From Brachionus koreanus (Eukaryota; Rotifera; Eurotatoria; Ploima; Brachionidae): DNA of 64,000 bases. The notes under the pieces were generated by a model. That model was given only the letters and a program-made list of their open reading frames with translations, was not told the DNA's origin and did no database searches. The stretch covers positions 2,529,695 to 2,593,694 of the forward strand of contig PJRA01000048.1 of assembly GCA_016987375.1 (NCBI GenBank). Direction: 5' to 3'. A program made the translations under genes and the position numbers. The stretch's first letter is position 1, and each line of letters starts with the position of its first letter. Below, piece after piece: positions 11,501-23,200 of the stretch.

Positions 11501-14500
11501 ATTGTTTGCTCATGTAAAATTATTATGTTAAATTAAATTTAAAAAAATATAAGATTTTCTAAACTTTCTATATTTTAAAAATAAATTCTTTTTTTAAGAA
11601 GATAAACAAGTAAATGCTTAGTAAAAATTATTCAAATTAAAAATAATTATTACTTGATTTAAAGATTCATTTTAATTTTTAATAAACCTTAAAATTTTAA
11701 TTTTAAATTAGTTTTTTTCCTCTTTAATATTATTTTAATAGGATTAAAAACAATATTTGAATTAGAAGATTAGAATCATAAAAAGCATTAAAAATCTTAT
11801 AATGTTTATTTTGAGTGTTGAAAATTAGTTGTGTTTAAAAAACATGGTGCAACATCTAAAGTTGCTTTTGCTTTCAAAGTAAGCTATTGTGCAAGATCTC
11901 TGCTACCGTGAAATAATTAAATTTATATTCCTAGAAAATTTACATTTTAACTTTATGTTGCTGAATTTAAAAGACTAGTTATTAACCCATTAGATAAAAA
12001 TTATATGATTTTTAACTTTTTATTCTATTGTACTAAATATCAAAAAGCCGTTTAGACAAATAAATAATAAGTGTTTTTGCAAATTCTAAAATAAATGAAT
12101 ATTTTTTAGAGTATTCAATTATTTTTCCTTAGATTTACTTATATAATCGCATTTAAGTATTGTGCTTTTTGGCTTTAAAAATTTGAAGATATTTACGTTT
12201 TATCTTAAAAGTAATATAAAATATATAAGCTCAAATATATTATATTAAAAAATGTGTAATCAAAACAAAATCCTTACAAACTGTAATAATTTTCTTTTAC
12301 TTTGATTGTAGGTTTTTTGCAATCAAAGTCAATTTTTAGCTTTTCAATTCATCCGTAATTATTTAGCTGATAAAATTCAATTACTAAAAAATTTTATCGA
12401 TTGTAATTTTTGTGCATAATTTGTTTGCTATGATTAGGCTAAGTTAATTTTTTCTTTATTGTTTTTCATATCAGTTATATTTTATTCTAAGTCTTTTTTT
12501 AAGCATAATTTTTAAATGTAAATATTTTTGGCCTCTTTTAAAAGAATTTACTTTTTAAACCAATTTCAAATTCTATCTCTATATCAGTTCAAAATTGAAT
12601 CAATTCAATCAAACTGGAAAAATAAACTCACCATTTCTGTTTATAATATAATTTCAGCTCTTTTTTTTCTTATCTAAAATAAGATAAAGCAAAAAAGGCA
12701 AATTTTTCCTTAAAAAAAACAAAACTTGTCAAATGTGAAATTAGAAGCCAAATGTTATTTTTTCATTTTACTAATTTAATCAGCGTCATCCAAAGCATTA
12801 ATCAAATTTAAAATTTTTGTATTGTTTTCATTTCCTAAAACCAAAAAAAAAATTTTCATCAGGTGTATACAACTCAAATTTTCTAATAATTAAGTGCAAG
12901 CAAATACATTAAGCCCAATTATTCAAGGTATTTTTGCCTATTTCACATTTGTTAGATAACCTTTTAGAAAAGAGTGACACAATTTTGACTTTTTTTAAAA
13001 ATAATCTAAGGATTTTATAAGTTCAATTATTAAACCAAAAGAGATTTTTTATTTTAAATCAAATCCATATTAGATTAAAGAACGTGTTTGATATTATAAT
13101 ATTTTGTTTAGATGAAACTATCAAAGCTTTTTTGTTAAAAAAATAATTGAAATATCAGATAGTTGAAGAAAGAAGAGAAAAAATTGATTTTTAAAATTAT
13201 GATTTAGAGAAATCTAAAAAAATCTATGAAATCGTTAATTGCGAATATTTTTTTTTATTTTGTTTTTAATCTATACATAACTAAAAACTAAGCTTTGCTA
13301 ATATCAAAATTTTTAAAAATAAAATTAGTTAAATTTTATTAAAATTAATTAAAGATTTAATGTTTTATTTCATTTCAAGTTTTATGTTTTATTTAATTTT
13401 AAGCTACTTTTAATTTTTATAAGTTCATTGTTTTGATCAAAAAAAATTTTAATCTCTAGCTTTGTTAGATAGAGAAAATTATCAATTATCAAGTCATTAT
13501 GTACGATTAGGAAAAATCTATAAATAATGATAAAAAATAAATAATTTAGATAACATAATAAATTCTGAATTGAAACGTAATAAAAGATTTTCTTATTAAA
13601 TTTGATTAGAAAGCTTAACAGAAATCTTTTGGTAGATTTTAATTGTTCATATTTATGCCAGATAATTTTGTATTATTTCAGTTTTTTATAAATCATTTTT
13701 TAAAACAATTTTTTGAATTTTTTTCATCAAATTAATTAAATTCGTTTTATTGAATTTTTGAGTGGATCTAATGGGAATAATAATTTTATTTAACAGAAAA
13801 AATATAGGGAAATTATAATTTTTGATCAAATTTATTTTTTCATTTTTGATCAAAAATTTTTAAATTTCATTACATTTTTTTAAATTACAATCCTTTTTCA
13901 AAAGTTTAAGTCAAAGCTTTGTAAAAAATCAAAAACTGTGATGAAATTTAATTGCGCTTTTAAAAATTTTAGATCAAATATGAAAAATTAAATTTGATTA
14001 AAAATTTTACTTGGCCAAAATCTATTGTTTCTTAGATCGTAATAGATTTTCATATTTATTTGCATATTTTCTTTTATTTATACAATTTTCAGAAAAATAA
14101 AAAAAAAAAATTTCTTTTTTTCATATGTAATAAAAATTAATAACATTGTAAAAACATAAAAAATTCATTTGTGTCCTAAACATTTAGATTTAAAAAAAAA
14201 ATTAAAAAATTCTAAAAGCTTACTGTTCGAAATTGTTTTAAGAGAGCTTTATTTTATGAAATAAATTTTTCGAAATAGAAATTTCAAATTTTTTTAAATC
14301 AATTTTCTTTAATTATTAATTTTATTTAGAGTTTAAATATTAAATTTTAAAAAAAAGCTACATCGTGTTTTTAAAACACTAGATTTTTCAAAATTCATTA
14401 GACATAAGCGCGTGATTGACAAAAAAATTAAAATATTTAAAATTATCAAATTAAAGATTAAATATTTTAGATTTTAAATAAAAATTTAGCATATAAAATT

Positions 14501-14548
14501 TGTTAATATACATGCTCTCTCAAAATCCGGTCGAAAAATAATCTAATA
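8502..14548. other. 6 kb AT-rich region without recognisable genes
   Basis: Long poly-A/poly-T tracts and short random ORFs on both strands. I saw no splice-linked coding pattern, tRNA-like fold or clear repeat. Distal regulatory sequence or fast-evolving non-coding RNA cannot be excluded by eye. Confidence 0.45.
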
Positions 14549-15933
14549 ATGCTCAAAATAAAAAAGTTCAATTTAAAAAGACGCCTACCGACATGTTATT
14601 TGCTCTCCAGCAAAGTTATTTTATCACTTGCTATTATTTTATCTGTTTATTTTATTGTAATGGATATAAAATTGTTTAATGCAGCCAAGAACCGTGGACC
14701 CTATTCATTATTAAAATTAAACAAAAATTCTTCAATGCTTAGTGGAAAAACACATAAATATTCAATGTTTTCGCCTTTACCAGTCAAGAAAATAATGATG
14801 GCTGAGGCAACCCACTTTGTTCGTTCTCCAATCGCCGAATTTATCGAATACGCACTCGGTTTTAGTTATTTATTTCCCTTTATCAGTGCCAATTTTATTA
14901 GTATAACTCATTGCATTCTTAGTTTGGTTACTATTAAATTTTTGATGCATGATTCTTTATTTTGGAGACAAATTGGTGTTGTTATATTTCAGTTTAGAAA
15001 CTTTTTAGACAGTTTCGATGGAGTAATTTTCAGAGCACATGCGAACAAAACTTCCTACACATCTCATTACGGCTCGCTCGGATATTACGTAGATGCTGCT
15101 AGTGATGTATTTGGAGGCGTATGTCTAGTGGCCTCTATAGCTCTCTACTTGCTGAAAAATAGGCCGCCGAGCAAAAATTTAACTCGTTGCTTTAGACTAG
15201 CTGACGATCTACTCGAAAGTGGCACCAATGTTGAAAAATCTGCGCTCACCAGGAGCAGCTCATCAGATGATTTGTTCAAACATTCTTCTCTCAATTCTAA
15301 TTTGAGAAACAAAGCTTCAGGAAAAGAAGGAATCCATGCCACAAAAATAACCATATTAACTTCTGTGGCATTCCTCGGCATCAGAATTGCTGTAAGTGCA
15401 TTCTTTTGGGATAGAAATGTGCACATATATCAGGACTTGCTTGATTCCCCGGCTGTTTCTGAGATCCATCAAGTAAGCAAAATTTTCAATTCAACAAATA
15501 GCTTTTACAAAAATCATTTTGATATTTAGTAATATTAAATATTATTTAACAAAAAATTGAAGTTTTTTTATTTGATAGAAGCTTCAAGTGAAAATACTAA
15601 GTTCGACATTCACATTAATTTTAATGATAATGTGGCGAATAATGTGTGCTCTAAGTCTCCAAGACATGATATTGACAGCTATATTTTTAGACAAGACATG
15701 GGTGAGCTTTTATAAATATTAAAGAAAGAAAAAAGCAATATTTTAAAAATTAATCAAAGGAATTTGTGGTAAAATCTCAAGTAATTGGATGGACTGTTTT
15801 AATATTTTTGATAATTTTGACAGAATTGCATACTGCAGAGGTAAATTTAACTATTATTTTTTGACTTGAAAAACTTACTGATGCTCAAATTTTTATTTAA
15901 AAGATACGTTCAATATTACTACAGGTTGTATGA
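14549..15933 (+). CDS. CPES: ceramide phosphoethanolamine synthase (CDP-alcohol phosphotransferase family)
   Basis: Predicted to transfer phosphoethanolamine from CDP-ethanolamine to ceramide, making the invertebrate sphingomyelin analogue in the Golgi. Four exons: 14549-15472, 15582-15701 (or from 15579), 15760-15840 and 15904-15933, giving about 384 aa. TM1 lies at residues 22-40. The CDP-alcohol phosphotransferase signature runs 154-186: D154, D157, G158, R162, G178, D182 and D186, in DSFDGVIFRAH and GSLGYYVDAASD. The Ala before Arg in the generic motif is Phe here, and the R-to-G spacing is long, as in insect CPES. Later exons encode further hydrophobic helices (for example LSSTFTLILMIMW and WTVLIFLIILTELH). 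A Ser/Lys-rich cytoplasmic loop lies at about 195-270. Assignment to CPES rather than another family member rests on remembered similarity to the insect enzyme. Confidence 0.78.
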
Positions 15934-16658
15934 TTAAATTGAACAACAAAATTCAATAAAAATAAAATTGTTTTAGTTGTATAAATATTGGTAAATATTT
16001 ATTTTGTTGATTTAGAAAATTTCAACCGGTCTATTCGAAATAAATTTTGATGATGTTTATAATTTTATCCTATGTTAGCTTTATTTAAAAAAAAATAATC
16101 AAATCGATAAAAATTATGTAAAATAAAACGTTTTTTTTTATTTTATTTTATTCATTAAACAAAGATCAAAAAAATTTTGGATTTAATGACTTGATTGAAT
16201 ATTTTAATATTCGATTGATGATGCTAACAAATTTTTTATTTTGGAGAAAAATCAAACTCTAATAAAATATTCAATTTTTACAATTAAATAATTCTAAATT
16301 AATCTCTTATTTTTCAAAAAATAAATGAAAAACTTCAAAATAAGAGTTAAATAGAATAAAATTAAATATAAAGAGAGCTAAAAAAAGCCACGTTGAAACA
16401 GAGTTGTTCAAAAATCATAAAGTCAAAATTACAAATAATAATCTTTTTGGTGTATCAATTAGTAAAAAGTTTTTAAATTATTTTGAAAAATTTTTTTGTT
16501 TCGAATTTTTTTGAAACTTTGAAAACCGTTCTCGAGCTACCTTTAAGAACCGTTTTTTCGACCCTCTAAGTCGCCTGTATAAGTTGTACTACAATTTTTG
16601 AAATCTCAGAATTTCACGAAATTCCTAGCTTACTTTAACAACAATTAAAAGATAAGCA
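15934..16658. other. intergenic, no gene seen
   Basis: AT-rich spacer. The last 150 bases are noticeably less AT-rich and may be the 5' part of the element that holds the next two ORFs. Confidence 0.4.
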
Positions 16659-16856
16659 ATGATAAACAAGCCGACACAAAACACAAACTCCATGGAGTAC
16701 ATAAAATTACTAAAGTACAAACTGCAACAGGATCTTATAGCGCACAAAAAAGTATTAAAATGGGCAAGCACAATTCAATTACGAATCGAACAGACTCAAT
16801 CACAAATCGACAATTTAAAACGCTATGAACCAAACGTTTTTGATGATAAAAAATAA
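16659..16856 (+). CDS. short coiled-coil ORF, unidentified (65 aa)
   Basis: I do not recognise this protein. It is 65 aa, lysine- and glutamine-rich, and predicted helical: MEYIKLLKYKLQQDLIAHKK followed by a heptad-like stretch with regularly spaced I/L. The coding strand is A-rich and uses more C in third positions (ACC, AAC, TAC) than neighbouring host genes. It ends 18 bp before the next ORF on the same strand. Together with the tail at 17309-17396 it may form a non-autonomous retroelement, with this as an ORF1-like remnant. It could also be a small host gene or chance. Confidence 0.3.
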   Translation: MINKPTQNTNSMEYIKLLKYKLQQDLIAHKKVLKWASTIQLRIEQTQSQIDNLKRYEPNVFDDKK

Positions 16857-16874
16857 GACAAACCCACCATTAAA

Positions 16875-17240
16875 ATGTCAGTACCGTTAAAATCAGTTCC
16901 CCGAACCACTTCTAAACAAGGCGAACCAACTATATCAAACATCTCAACGATTTCTAATCCGGTCACAGAACAAAGCGAAATGAAATCTTACAAAACTCCA
17001 AAGCTGGAATTCACTTTTCAGAAAGATTTGAAATCAGAGCAAATAAAATCAATTCGAAAACAAAACAAAACAACTCTAGGACTCAATAAGAGTTTTAACG
17101 AAGACACCGACTTAATTATTAGGAATTTCATCGAAAACTATATTCAAAATCGTTTAAATCCTCTTGAAAAACGACTGGAAAAATTAAATCTTCAAATAGA
17201 CTCTAATGAACGCTTGTTCTTAATTTTATTTGAAAGTTAA
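16875..17240 (+). CDS. unidentified 121 aa ORF, possible retroelement ORF1-like
   Basis: Not recognised. The N-terminal half (1-60) is Ser/Thr/Pro/Asn-rich and looks disordered. The C-terminal half (about 80-121) is a charged helix IRNFIENYIQNRLNPLEKRL followed by LNLQIDSNERLF, which resembles a coiled coil. Codon use again favours C in third positions over host genes. It follows the 65 aa ORF closely. About 70 bp after its stop comes a hairpin and then an ATT-repeat tail. No Cys-His knuckles or RRM are visible, so a retrotransposon assignment rests on context only. Confidence 0.35.
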   Translation: MSVPLKSVPRTTSKQGEPTISNISTISNPVTEQSEMKSYKTPKLEFTFQKDLKSEQIKSIRKQNKTTLGLNKSFNEDTDLIIRNFIENYIQNRLNPLEKRLEKLNLQIDSNERLFLILFES

Positions 17241-17308
17241 TAATTTTTGTATAATTTAAACTAACTTTTTTGAACTTTCTTGAATTTTTTAATTAAAAAT
17301 ATTAAATA

Positions 17309-17396
17309 CAGTGACCCTTATTTGACGGGTCACTGATCAAGTGGTCGGCGATCGGCCTCAGCTTAGAATTAGCTTATCATTATTATTATTATTATT
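17309..17396 (+). repeat. hairpin plus AGCTTATC(ATT)n tail
   Basis: CAGTGACCC (309-317) and GGGTCACTG (327-335) form a perfect 9 bp stem. Positions 17371-17396 then read AGCTTATC followed by seven ATT-type units. The same AGCTTATC(ATT)n string occurs at 45285-45306. A stem-loop followed by a short-repeat tail is a common design for the 3' end of LINEs and the SINEs they mobilise. Confidence 0.5.
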
Positions 17397-17649
17397 AAAT
17401 AAATAGTAAAAAGTTTTTAAATTAAGAGACGGACCAATATTTATTTCCCAAAAAAAGAACACTGCCACCGATCCCCCAACATTTTCCAAAACCAAATTTT
17501 TATCAGCTTTCATACAAGATCAAAATCAAGTCACTGACTTGACTTTGAAAAGACTTTAAAAAGGAATTTTTTGAGTTTTTCAAAAAATCTTTGAGGATTA
17601 TTAGATTTGACTAGTTAATTATTATAAATCTAATAAAAATGCTATTTCG

Positions 17650-18290
17650 GAGGATTATGTTTTGAATTTTTTTGAATTGTAGAAGTAGTAGTAGTATAAA
17701 AACTGCAGCTTAGAGGTTTTCTAAGCATAGCTTTAAAGAGTTGTAGCAGTCGCTTCTTTTTGTTTCACCATCCATCTATCAAGCTTCGCTTTGAAACTAT
17801 TTAAGCTCTTTGTATTTATATTTTACTATCTTCCGGGAGTTTATTCCATCCATTTACGACTCTATTTGTAAAAAAAAGTTGAATCCCGGAAGACAGTTCT
17901 TTATTCTTTCACAAGTAAGACAATAGCTATTTATCCTCAACACGTACCTTTGGCTACCAGGTTTTGTGTTAAGGCTGTATTTTATTCTTTTATTAAATTC
18001 AATTTGTTCATAATTGTTTACCAATTTGAACATCTGGATTAGATCACCTCTTAATTTTCTTATTCTCAAAGTAGTTAAATCTAGTCTTAACAAACGTTGC
18101 TGATAATCCAAGTAACGCATTTCGAGAATCAATTTTGTTGCTCTTCGTTGAACTCTCTCAAGTTAATTGTCTTTTTCTGTGTAAAGACACCAAGCATTGC
18201 CAGCAGATTCCAGGTGTGGTCTAATCATTGACTTGTTTTCAAGTCAGACAATCAAATGATTGCAATATACTGACTTGTTTTCATTGGAAA
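17650..18290 (-). mobile_element. decayed non-LTR retrotransposon (LINE) 3' end
   Basis: On the minus strand, from about 18230 downwards, one reads the C-terminal part of a CR1/jockey-type reverse transcriptase ORF: MIRPHLESAGNAW, then LERVQRRATKLI, YLDYQQRLLRLDL, RKLRGDLIQMFKL and, after a stop, NRVVNGWNKLPE. There is an in-frame stop before LERVQ and another before NRVVN, so it is inactive. Near its 3' end (about 17680) is a TAC/TTC microsatellite. A 92 aa open stretch (17854-18132) is part of this relic and not a host gene. Confidence 0.8.
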
Positions 18291-19646
18291 TAAATTCTTT
18301 ATAAATCAGTACCTTAAATTTTTCTGTAATAATTTTTAAAATTATTGAAAATTTTCATCATAAATTACATTAAAGCTTCCCACTTGCGTTTTGCAGCGAA
18401 AATCGAAAAAAATGTCGCTCTATTACAAACGTCTCTTCATGATAAGCTTTAGAAGAGTTTCCTAAAGAGTCATAGTTTTTTTTTAACATTTGGTCAAATT
18501 GGGAGTACTGCAAGACCCAAAAAAATTATTAAAACCTTGAATAAGTAGTAGTAACTTTTTTTTTAATCCTATATTTTATTTTGTAAAATTTGATAAGTTT
18601 TCTTTTTATTTAACGAAATATTTGACAAGTTAAACTAACATTTAGGCTATTTTATTTCAGAAATTTTTATTGAAAATTTGGCGTCTTAAAATCTGAAGAA
18701 ATATCAAAAATATATGATAGGTGTTATTTTTCATTTCATTTCATTTTGACTATTTCATTTTATCTCTGACAATAAAACTAGCTCTTTTAAAATTAGCTCA
18801 TTTGATAATAGCTTTTTTGATTGTTGCTATTTTAATACGGATGCCTATGAGTAATTGTTTATATTTATGAATCTTTTTTGATAAATAAAGTTAATAAAAT
18901 ATCACATAATTCAATTTTATTAATTACAATTTAAGATTATCAATAAATGAGAAAAAAATATTCTGCTTAATAAATCCAATCATTCTAGCAATCCAAATGG
19001 ATCTTAAACTAAACAACAAGAAGCACTAAAATCATCATAAAAAACATTGCATTCAAGAAAAGTAAAATAAACAAATTAAAATAATAACCAGATGGAAAAA
19101 CTGGGCTTCTTAATTTACAAATCCATGAAAAGATCAATTTACGATTGCTACTTCATCATTGCTTAAGATGGATGCCAGAAAATTAATGAACAACTCGACA
19201 CTGCTGATGGTTCGGTTTTTACCATTAAAGCCATCTTGTTTTTTAATATACCAACTTTAAATTATTTAACTATTTTCAAGAATACTTTTTTCTAAATAGG
19301 AACTTGAAATCATTTTTAAAGATACACTGATGAAGAGAATATGAATCGCATGAATTCTTAAAACCAATTTTTATTTTTATTTTTTTTTGGTACGTAAAGT
19401 TTCTAAAAATTTTTGAAATTAAAATTATGTAATTTCCAGTAATTTTTTTTTTAAAAGTTGGTTTTATTAGGAAATATTTTTTGAAATAAGCGATATTCTA
19501 CAAGGAAAAAATTAAATAAAGAATAAAAACACTGTTTTAATCTTTATTAAGAATTTTACTTTTCTAAATTAATCTTAAGTAATTATAGAAAGTCGCCAAT
19601 AAATATTTATTTCAAAATTAATATAACCAAAAATAAACATAGTTTT
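18291..19646. other. intergenic, no gene seen
   Basis: AT-rich spacer between the LINE relic and the EF-hand gene, with no coding or RNA signal. Confidence 0.45.
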
Positions 19647-20231
19647 CTAGTATCTAAATGTGCCAAAAATCCAGTTTCCTCTATCTTTAGGGTTGGTGCT
19701 AACTAAAAACTCAATGCATAGTTCATTGAAAAATCGTTTATCTATTTTCTTGTTATCATCTTTATCACAAATTAAGCTCCAGCTTTTTTCTCTACTTTTA
19801 AGATCCTCAGCATTAGCCGAATTACTCAAAAAGTCTTTCTTGCTGATATAGCGATCATTATCAGTGTCCAATATATTGAAAAGAGCATCGATATAATCAC
19901 TCATGTAGCTAAGAGCGCTGGGCCAAGTCTTTCTGCCAATTAAGTCAACTCTAATTTTTTCACAGTATTTTCTAAAGTCTTCATAAGTAATAGATGTTTC
20001 ATGACCACCTGTCTTTTTGTTTGTAATTGACAAAATATTATTGATCCATACGTTTAAGAATTTTGAAAATTTGTCCAATTCAGGCGAATCATGCTTCAAC
20101 TTCTTCATGTATTTGTACATTTCTTTGAATCCTGATACATCTTTTGAGCTCACTCGACCGTCATTGTCAAAGTCTAAAATTTCAGTAAAATAGAAATAGA
20201 TTTTCTTTTTCCAAAAGTCGTTAATTTCCAT
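19647..20231 (-). CDS. sarcoplasmic calcium-binding protein / calexcitin-like EF-hand protein
   Basis: Single-exon 194 aa cytosolic Ca2+-binding protein of the invertebrate SCP/calexcitin type, which buffers Ca2+ in muscle or neurons. The fold pattern fits: N-terminal FWKKKIYFYF helix, EF1 loop at 20-31 (DFDNDGRVSSKD), a degenerate second hand around 71-86, EF3 at 122-133 (DTDNDRYISKKD) and EF4 at 156-167 (DKDDNKKIDKRF). It ends with the family's DRGNWIFG motif (183-190). EF1 is the best loop, though its last ligand is Asp instead of Glu. EF3 has Arg in place of the usual Gly6, and EF4 lacks an acidic twelfth residue, so Ca2+ affinity may be reduced. Length matches the family (about 180-195 aa). 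Choosing between SCP and calexcitin needs a tree. Confidence 0.78.
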   Translation of the reverse strand: MEINDFWKKKIYFYFTEILDFDNDGRVSSKDVSGFKEMYKYMKKLKHDSPELDKFSKFLNVWINNILSITNKKTGGHETSITYEDFRKYCEKIRVDLIGRKTWPSALSYMSDYIDALFNILDTDNDRYISKKDFLSNSANAEDLKSREKSWSLICDKDDNKKIDKRFFNELCIEFLVSTNPKDRGNWIFGTFRY

Positions 20232-23200
20232 TTTACTTTAATTCTGAAATTTAAAACAAAACAAACGACTTAAATAAAATATTTTTAGAATCAAAAATAA
20301 AAGAATGAGATAAATTTAATTTTTTTTTAACGTGTGCTCTTCTTCTTTTATATGCTAAAATTTAAAATAGAATTTACTCAAGCGAAAAAATAATAATTGG
20401 GTAATTTATTAATGAATAGAAAATTCTATCATTTTCTAAAAAAAATGTTGGTACTCGGATGAGGTATCAAATTATCCTAAGTATAATGCTTTTCTACATT
20501 TAGTATGTTTGCTTAAATGTGACAAGATAATTGAAGAAAATGAATTTAGACTGTATCAATTTTTAATAATAAAGACATACTGATTAAACACCTTTAAGCA
20601 ACTTGAATTTTAAAAAATTCATTTAATATGGGTCGACCAAATCGACCATTTCAAAAAAAGATCTGTCCAATACATGAAAAATTTTCACATTTCACTGAAA
20701 AAAACGAGTTTTTATTTTCATTTTTTATTCAATATACGAACGGAGTCTTGAACTAGAATCTAGTTAAAAGCCTGTTCTTTATATTCATGCTATTAAGCTC
20801 AACTATCACAATATTTTTTTTAAACTTGAAATTAAAAACAAATAATAACTTAAATTTAGAGAATTTTTTTTGGTATATAGTGATAATATAAAGCAATCAA
20901 AAAAATTTCAAAAATCTGACACAAAATTTTTAATAATTTAGTTTTTTCGATAAAATTCAATCATTTGAAAAACTAATAAAGCCAAAAATAATTAATGCTA
21001 TTTTTTTTTGCTTGATTCATTTCTAAATATTAATTTAATTAAAATCCTCTTAAGTTTAATTATATGAATAATCTATTTTATTTTAATTATTAATTTGGAT
21101 TTTAATAAAATTGGATCTTAAAAAAATCAAAGGGAAAAAATATCTAATTTTAAATTAAATTTTCTTACAATTTTTTTTTAGAAATTTAATGCTCTATATT
21201 GCTGACATTTTTAAGCCATATTTTAATATGATCATTAAATATTTGAAAAATTTTTAATTGAAAAATAAATTTAAAAAAAAGGAATACTGAAAACTTTGTT
21301 ATTAGACCGAATTTCTTCTATTTTTTTCTTTTATAAAGTTAAATTTTTTTTTCAAATACTTTTAAAAGAGTTAGAATTAAAATTTATCGATTTTATGATT
21401 TGGTACTTAAATTTCAGTAGACAAAAATATTAAAAGAAATTCTGACATATTTTCAATTATCAAGCTTTTCTACTGCCTTATTTATTGAATTTATTCGTCT
21501 TTTTATAATATTTTGAATATTTAGATTAAAATTAGACAAAAAATGGCAATAAAAAATTTTATTCTAAGATAAAAGATTCTATTTAAGGAGATTGGATTGT
21601 TAACTGGAATTGATTTTCCGCGATCTAAATTTTTGTTTCTTTTTAAGCATTCATTTTGAAATAACTCCTTCTACTTCGCTTCCATTTAGAAATTGAAACA
21701 AAGTGACCACTTTTTCAAATTTTTATGCTTTGTCTCATTTTCTCGTTGTCAGAATTGAAATCAATTTCCGCATTCTTTTTCCAAATTAGTACTTTTCATC
21801 AGTCTTTACTTTATATTTTTTGGTTAATTTTTAAAAAATTTTTAACTTTGGATAACTTTGTCCAAAAAAAAAAAAGTAAAAAAAAATTTTCATAAAATAA
21901 CTTAATTTATTCACGTAAGAGTGATCGGCCTAATGTAAAAACCTATTAATATGGCGAAGTTTTCCAGTCAGCCTATGCAAAAAAATAAAGAAATATTACA
22001 TAAATTTTTTTTTTCATTAGAATTTGATTAGATATGGAATCTGATGAATTAAATCAGATTCTATCGTAAAGTAATGATCAAAATTAATTATGTTTTAGTG
22101 AGCAAATAAAAATTAAATTTTAGTTAACATTTTAAGATAGTTTCTTAAGTTTCTTGGCAAATATTTAAAGCAATTTTTTTTATTTATCGGCTTATGATAA
22201 TTTTCTTCAATTGTTTGGTGACAAAATTAGATGGTTAAGTTGATATTTACTATCCAAAAAAATTACAATCATTAGGAATTAAAGCAGCAAAGAATAAAAA
22301 ATTTTGATTAATAATTCTAATTTTCCATTGAGAATCTGGAAAAAAAACAATAAATTAGATTTAAATTTACTCGCTTTTTTTTTCGTTATTATCTTAATGC
22401 TTTATTAAAAATGTAATCAAAATTGGAAAAAAAATTAACAAATAATGAGTAATAATGATAGTCGATTTTATTTTTCTAATTTTATAAAAAAAGTCATTAT
22501 TGAGATTGGAAATTTGATTCGAGAATTAGAAATTGTATTTTTAGTCGCAAGAAAATTTAAGTTTTATTAAATTTAGGGAAAATTTTATCAAAAAAGAATA
22601 TCAAAATTTTAGTGTTTATTATAAAATTAAAAAAATTAGAAATACAAAAATAGAAAAAAATTAGGAACCATTAAAAAAATGAAACAATCACCAAAAATTC
22701 ATCATCTTCTCTAATAGCTGGTAAATCTTGTTAAGTAAATCTAAAACAAAATAATTAAAATTTCAAAACTAAAAAAAAAGCAATTTTTGATTAATTACAT
22801 TTATTTATTTTTGTTTCTCATTTGCTAAAGTTTCATCAATATGCTCAAATAAAAAAAAATTTTGTCTCATGGGTTACAACGTTTCCTATCATCTACGCAT
22901 TATCGTACAGTTTCTTAAGTTTTCCAATAAAAAAGAAAAGTCAAAAATTAAAAACTAAATTTATTCAACTAGGCATGTTTAATTGTTTTAGACGTGTTTT
23001 TTTCTGAGAGGATTTAAAAAAAAATTTTTGTTGAATTATTTTTAATTTATTCACCATCAGAATATTTATAAACAGAACTTACAGATTTTCAACATTAATA
23101 AGACTTTCTTTTTGTTGAGAAATAACAAAAATATATGAAAGATTTAATTTTCTATTTTTATTAGTCATTAATCCATATTGTTTGTTGCATCATCGATCTC

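Noticed and set aside
15145..15426. 93-codon minus-strand ORF
   Set aside because: It is an antisense shadow of the CPES first exon and shows no family similarity.
17854..18132. 92-codon ORF as a host gene
   Set aside because: Its sequence is a LINE reverse-transcriptase segment that continues beyond stops on both sides, so it is annotated as a relic.
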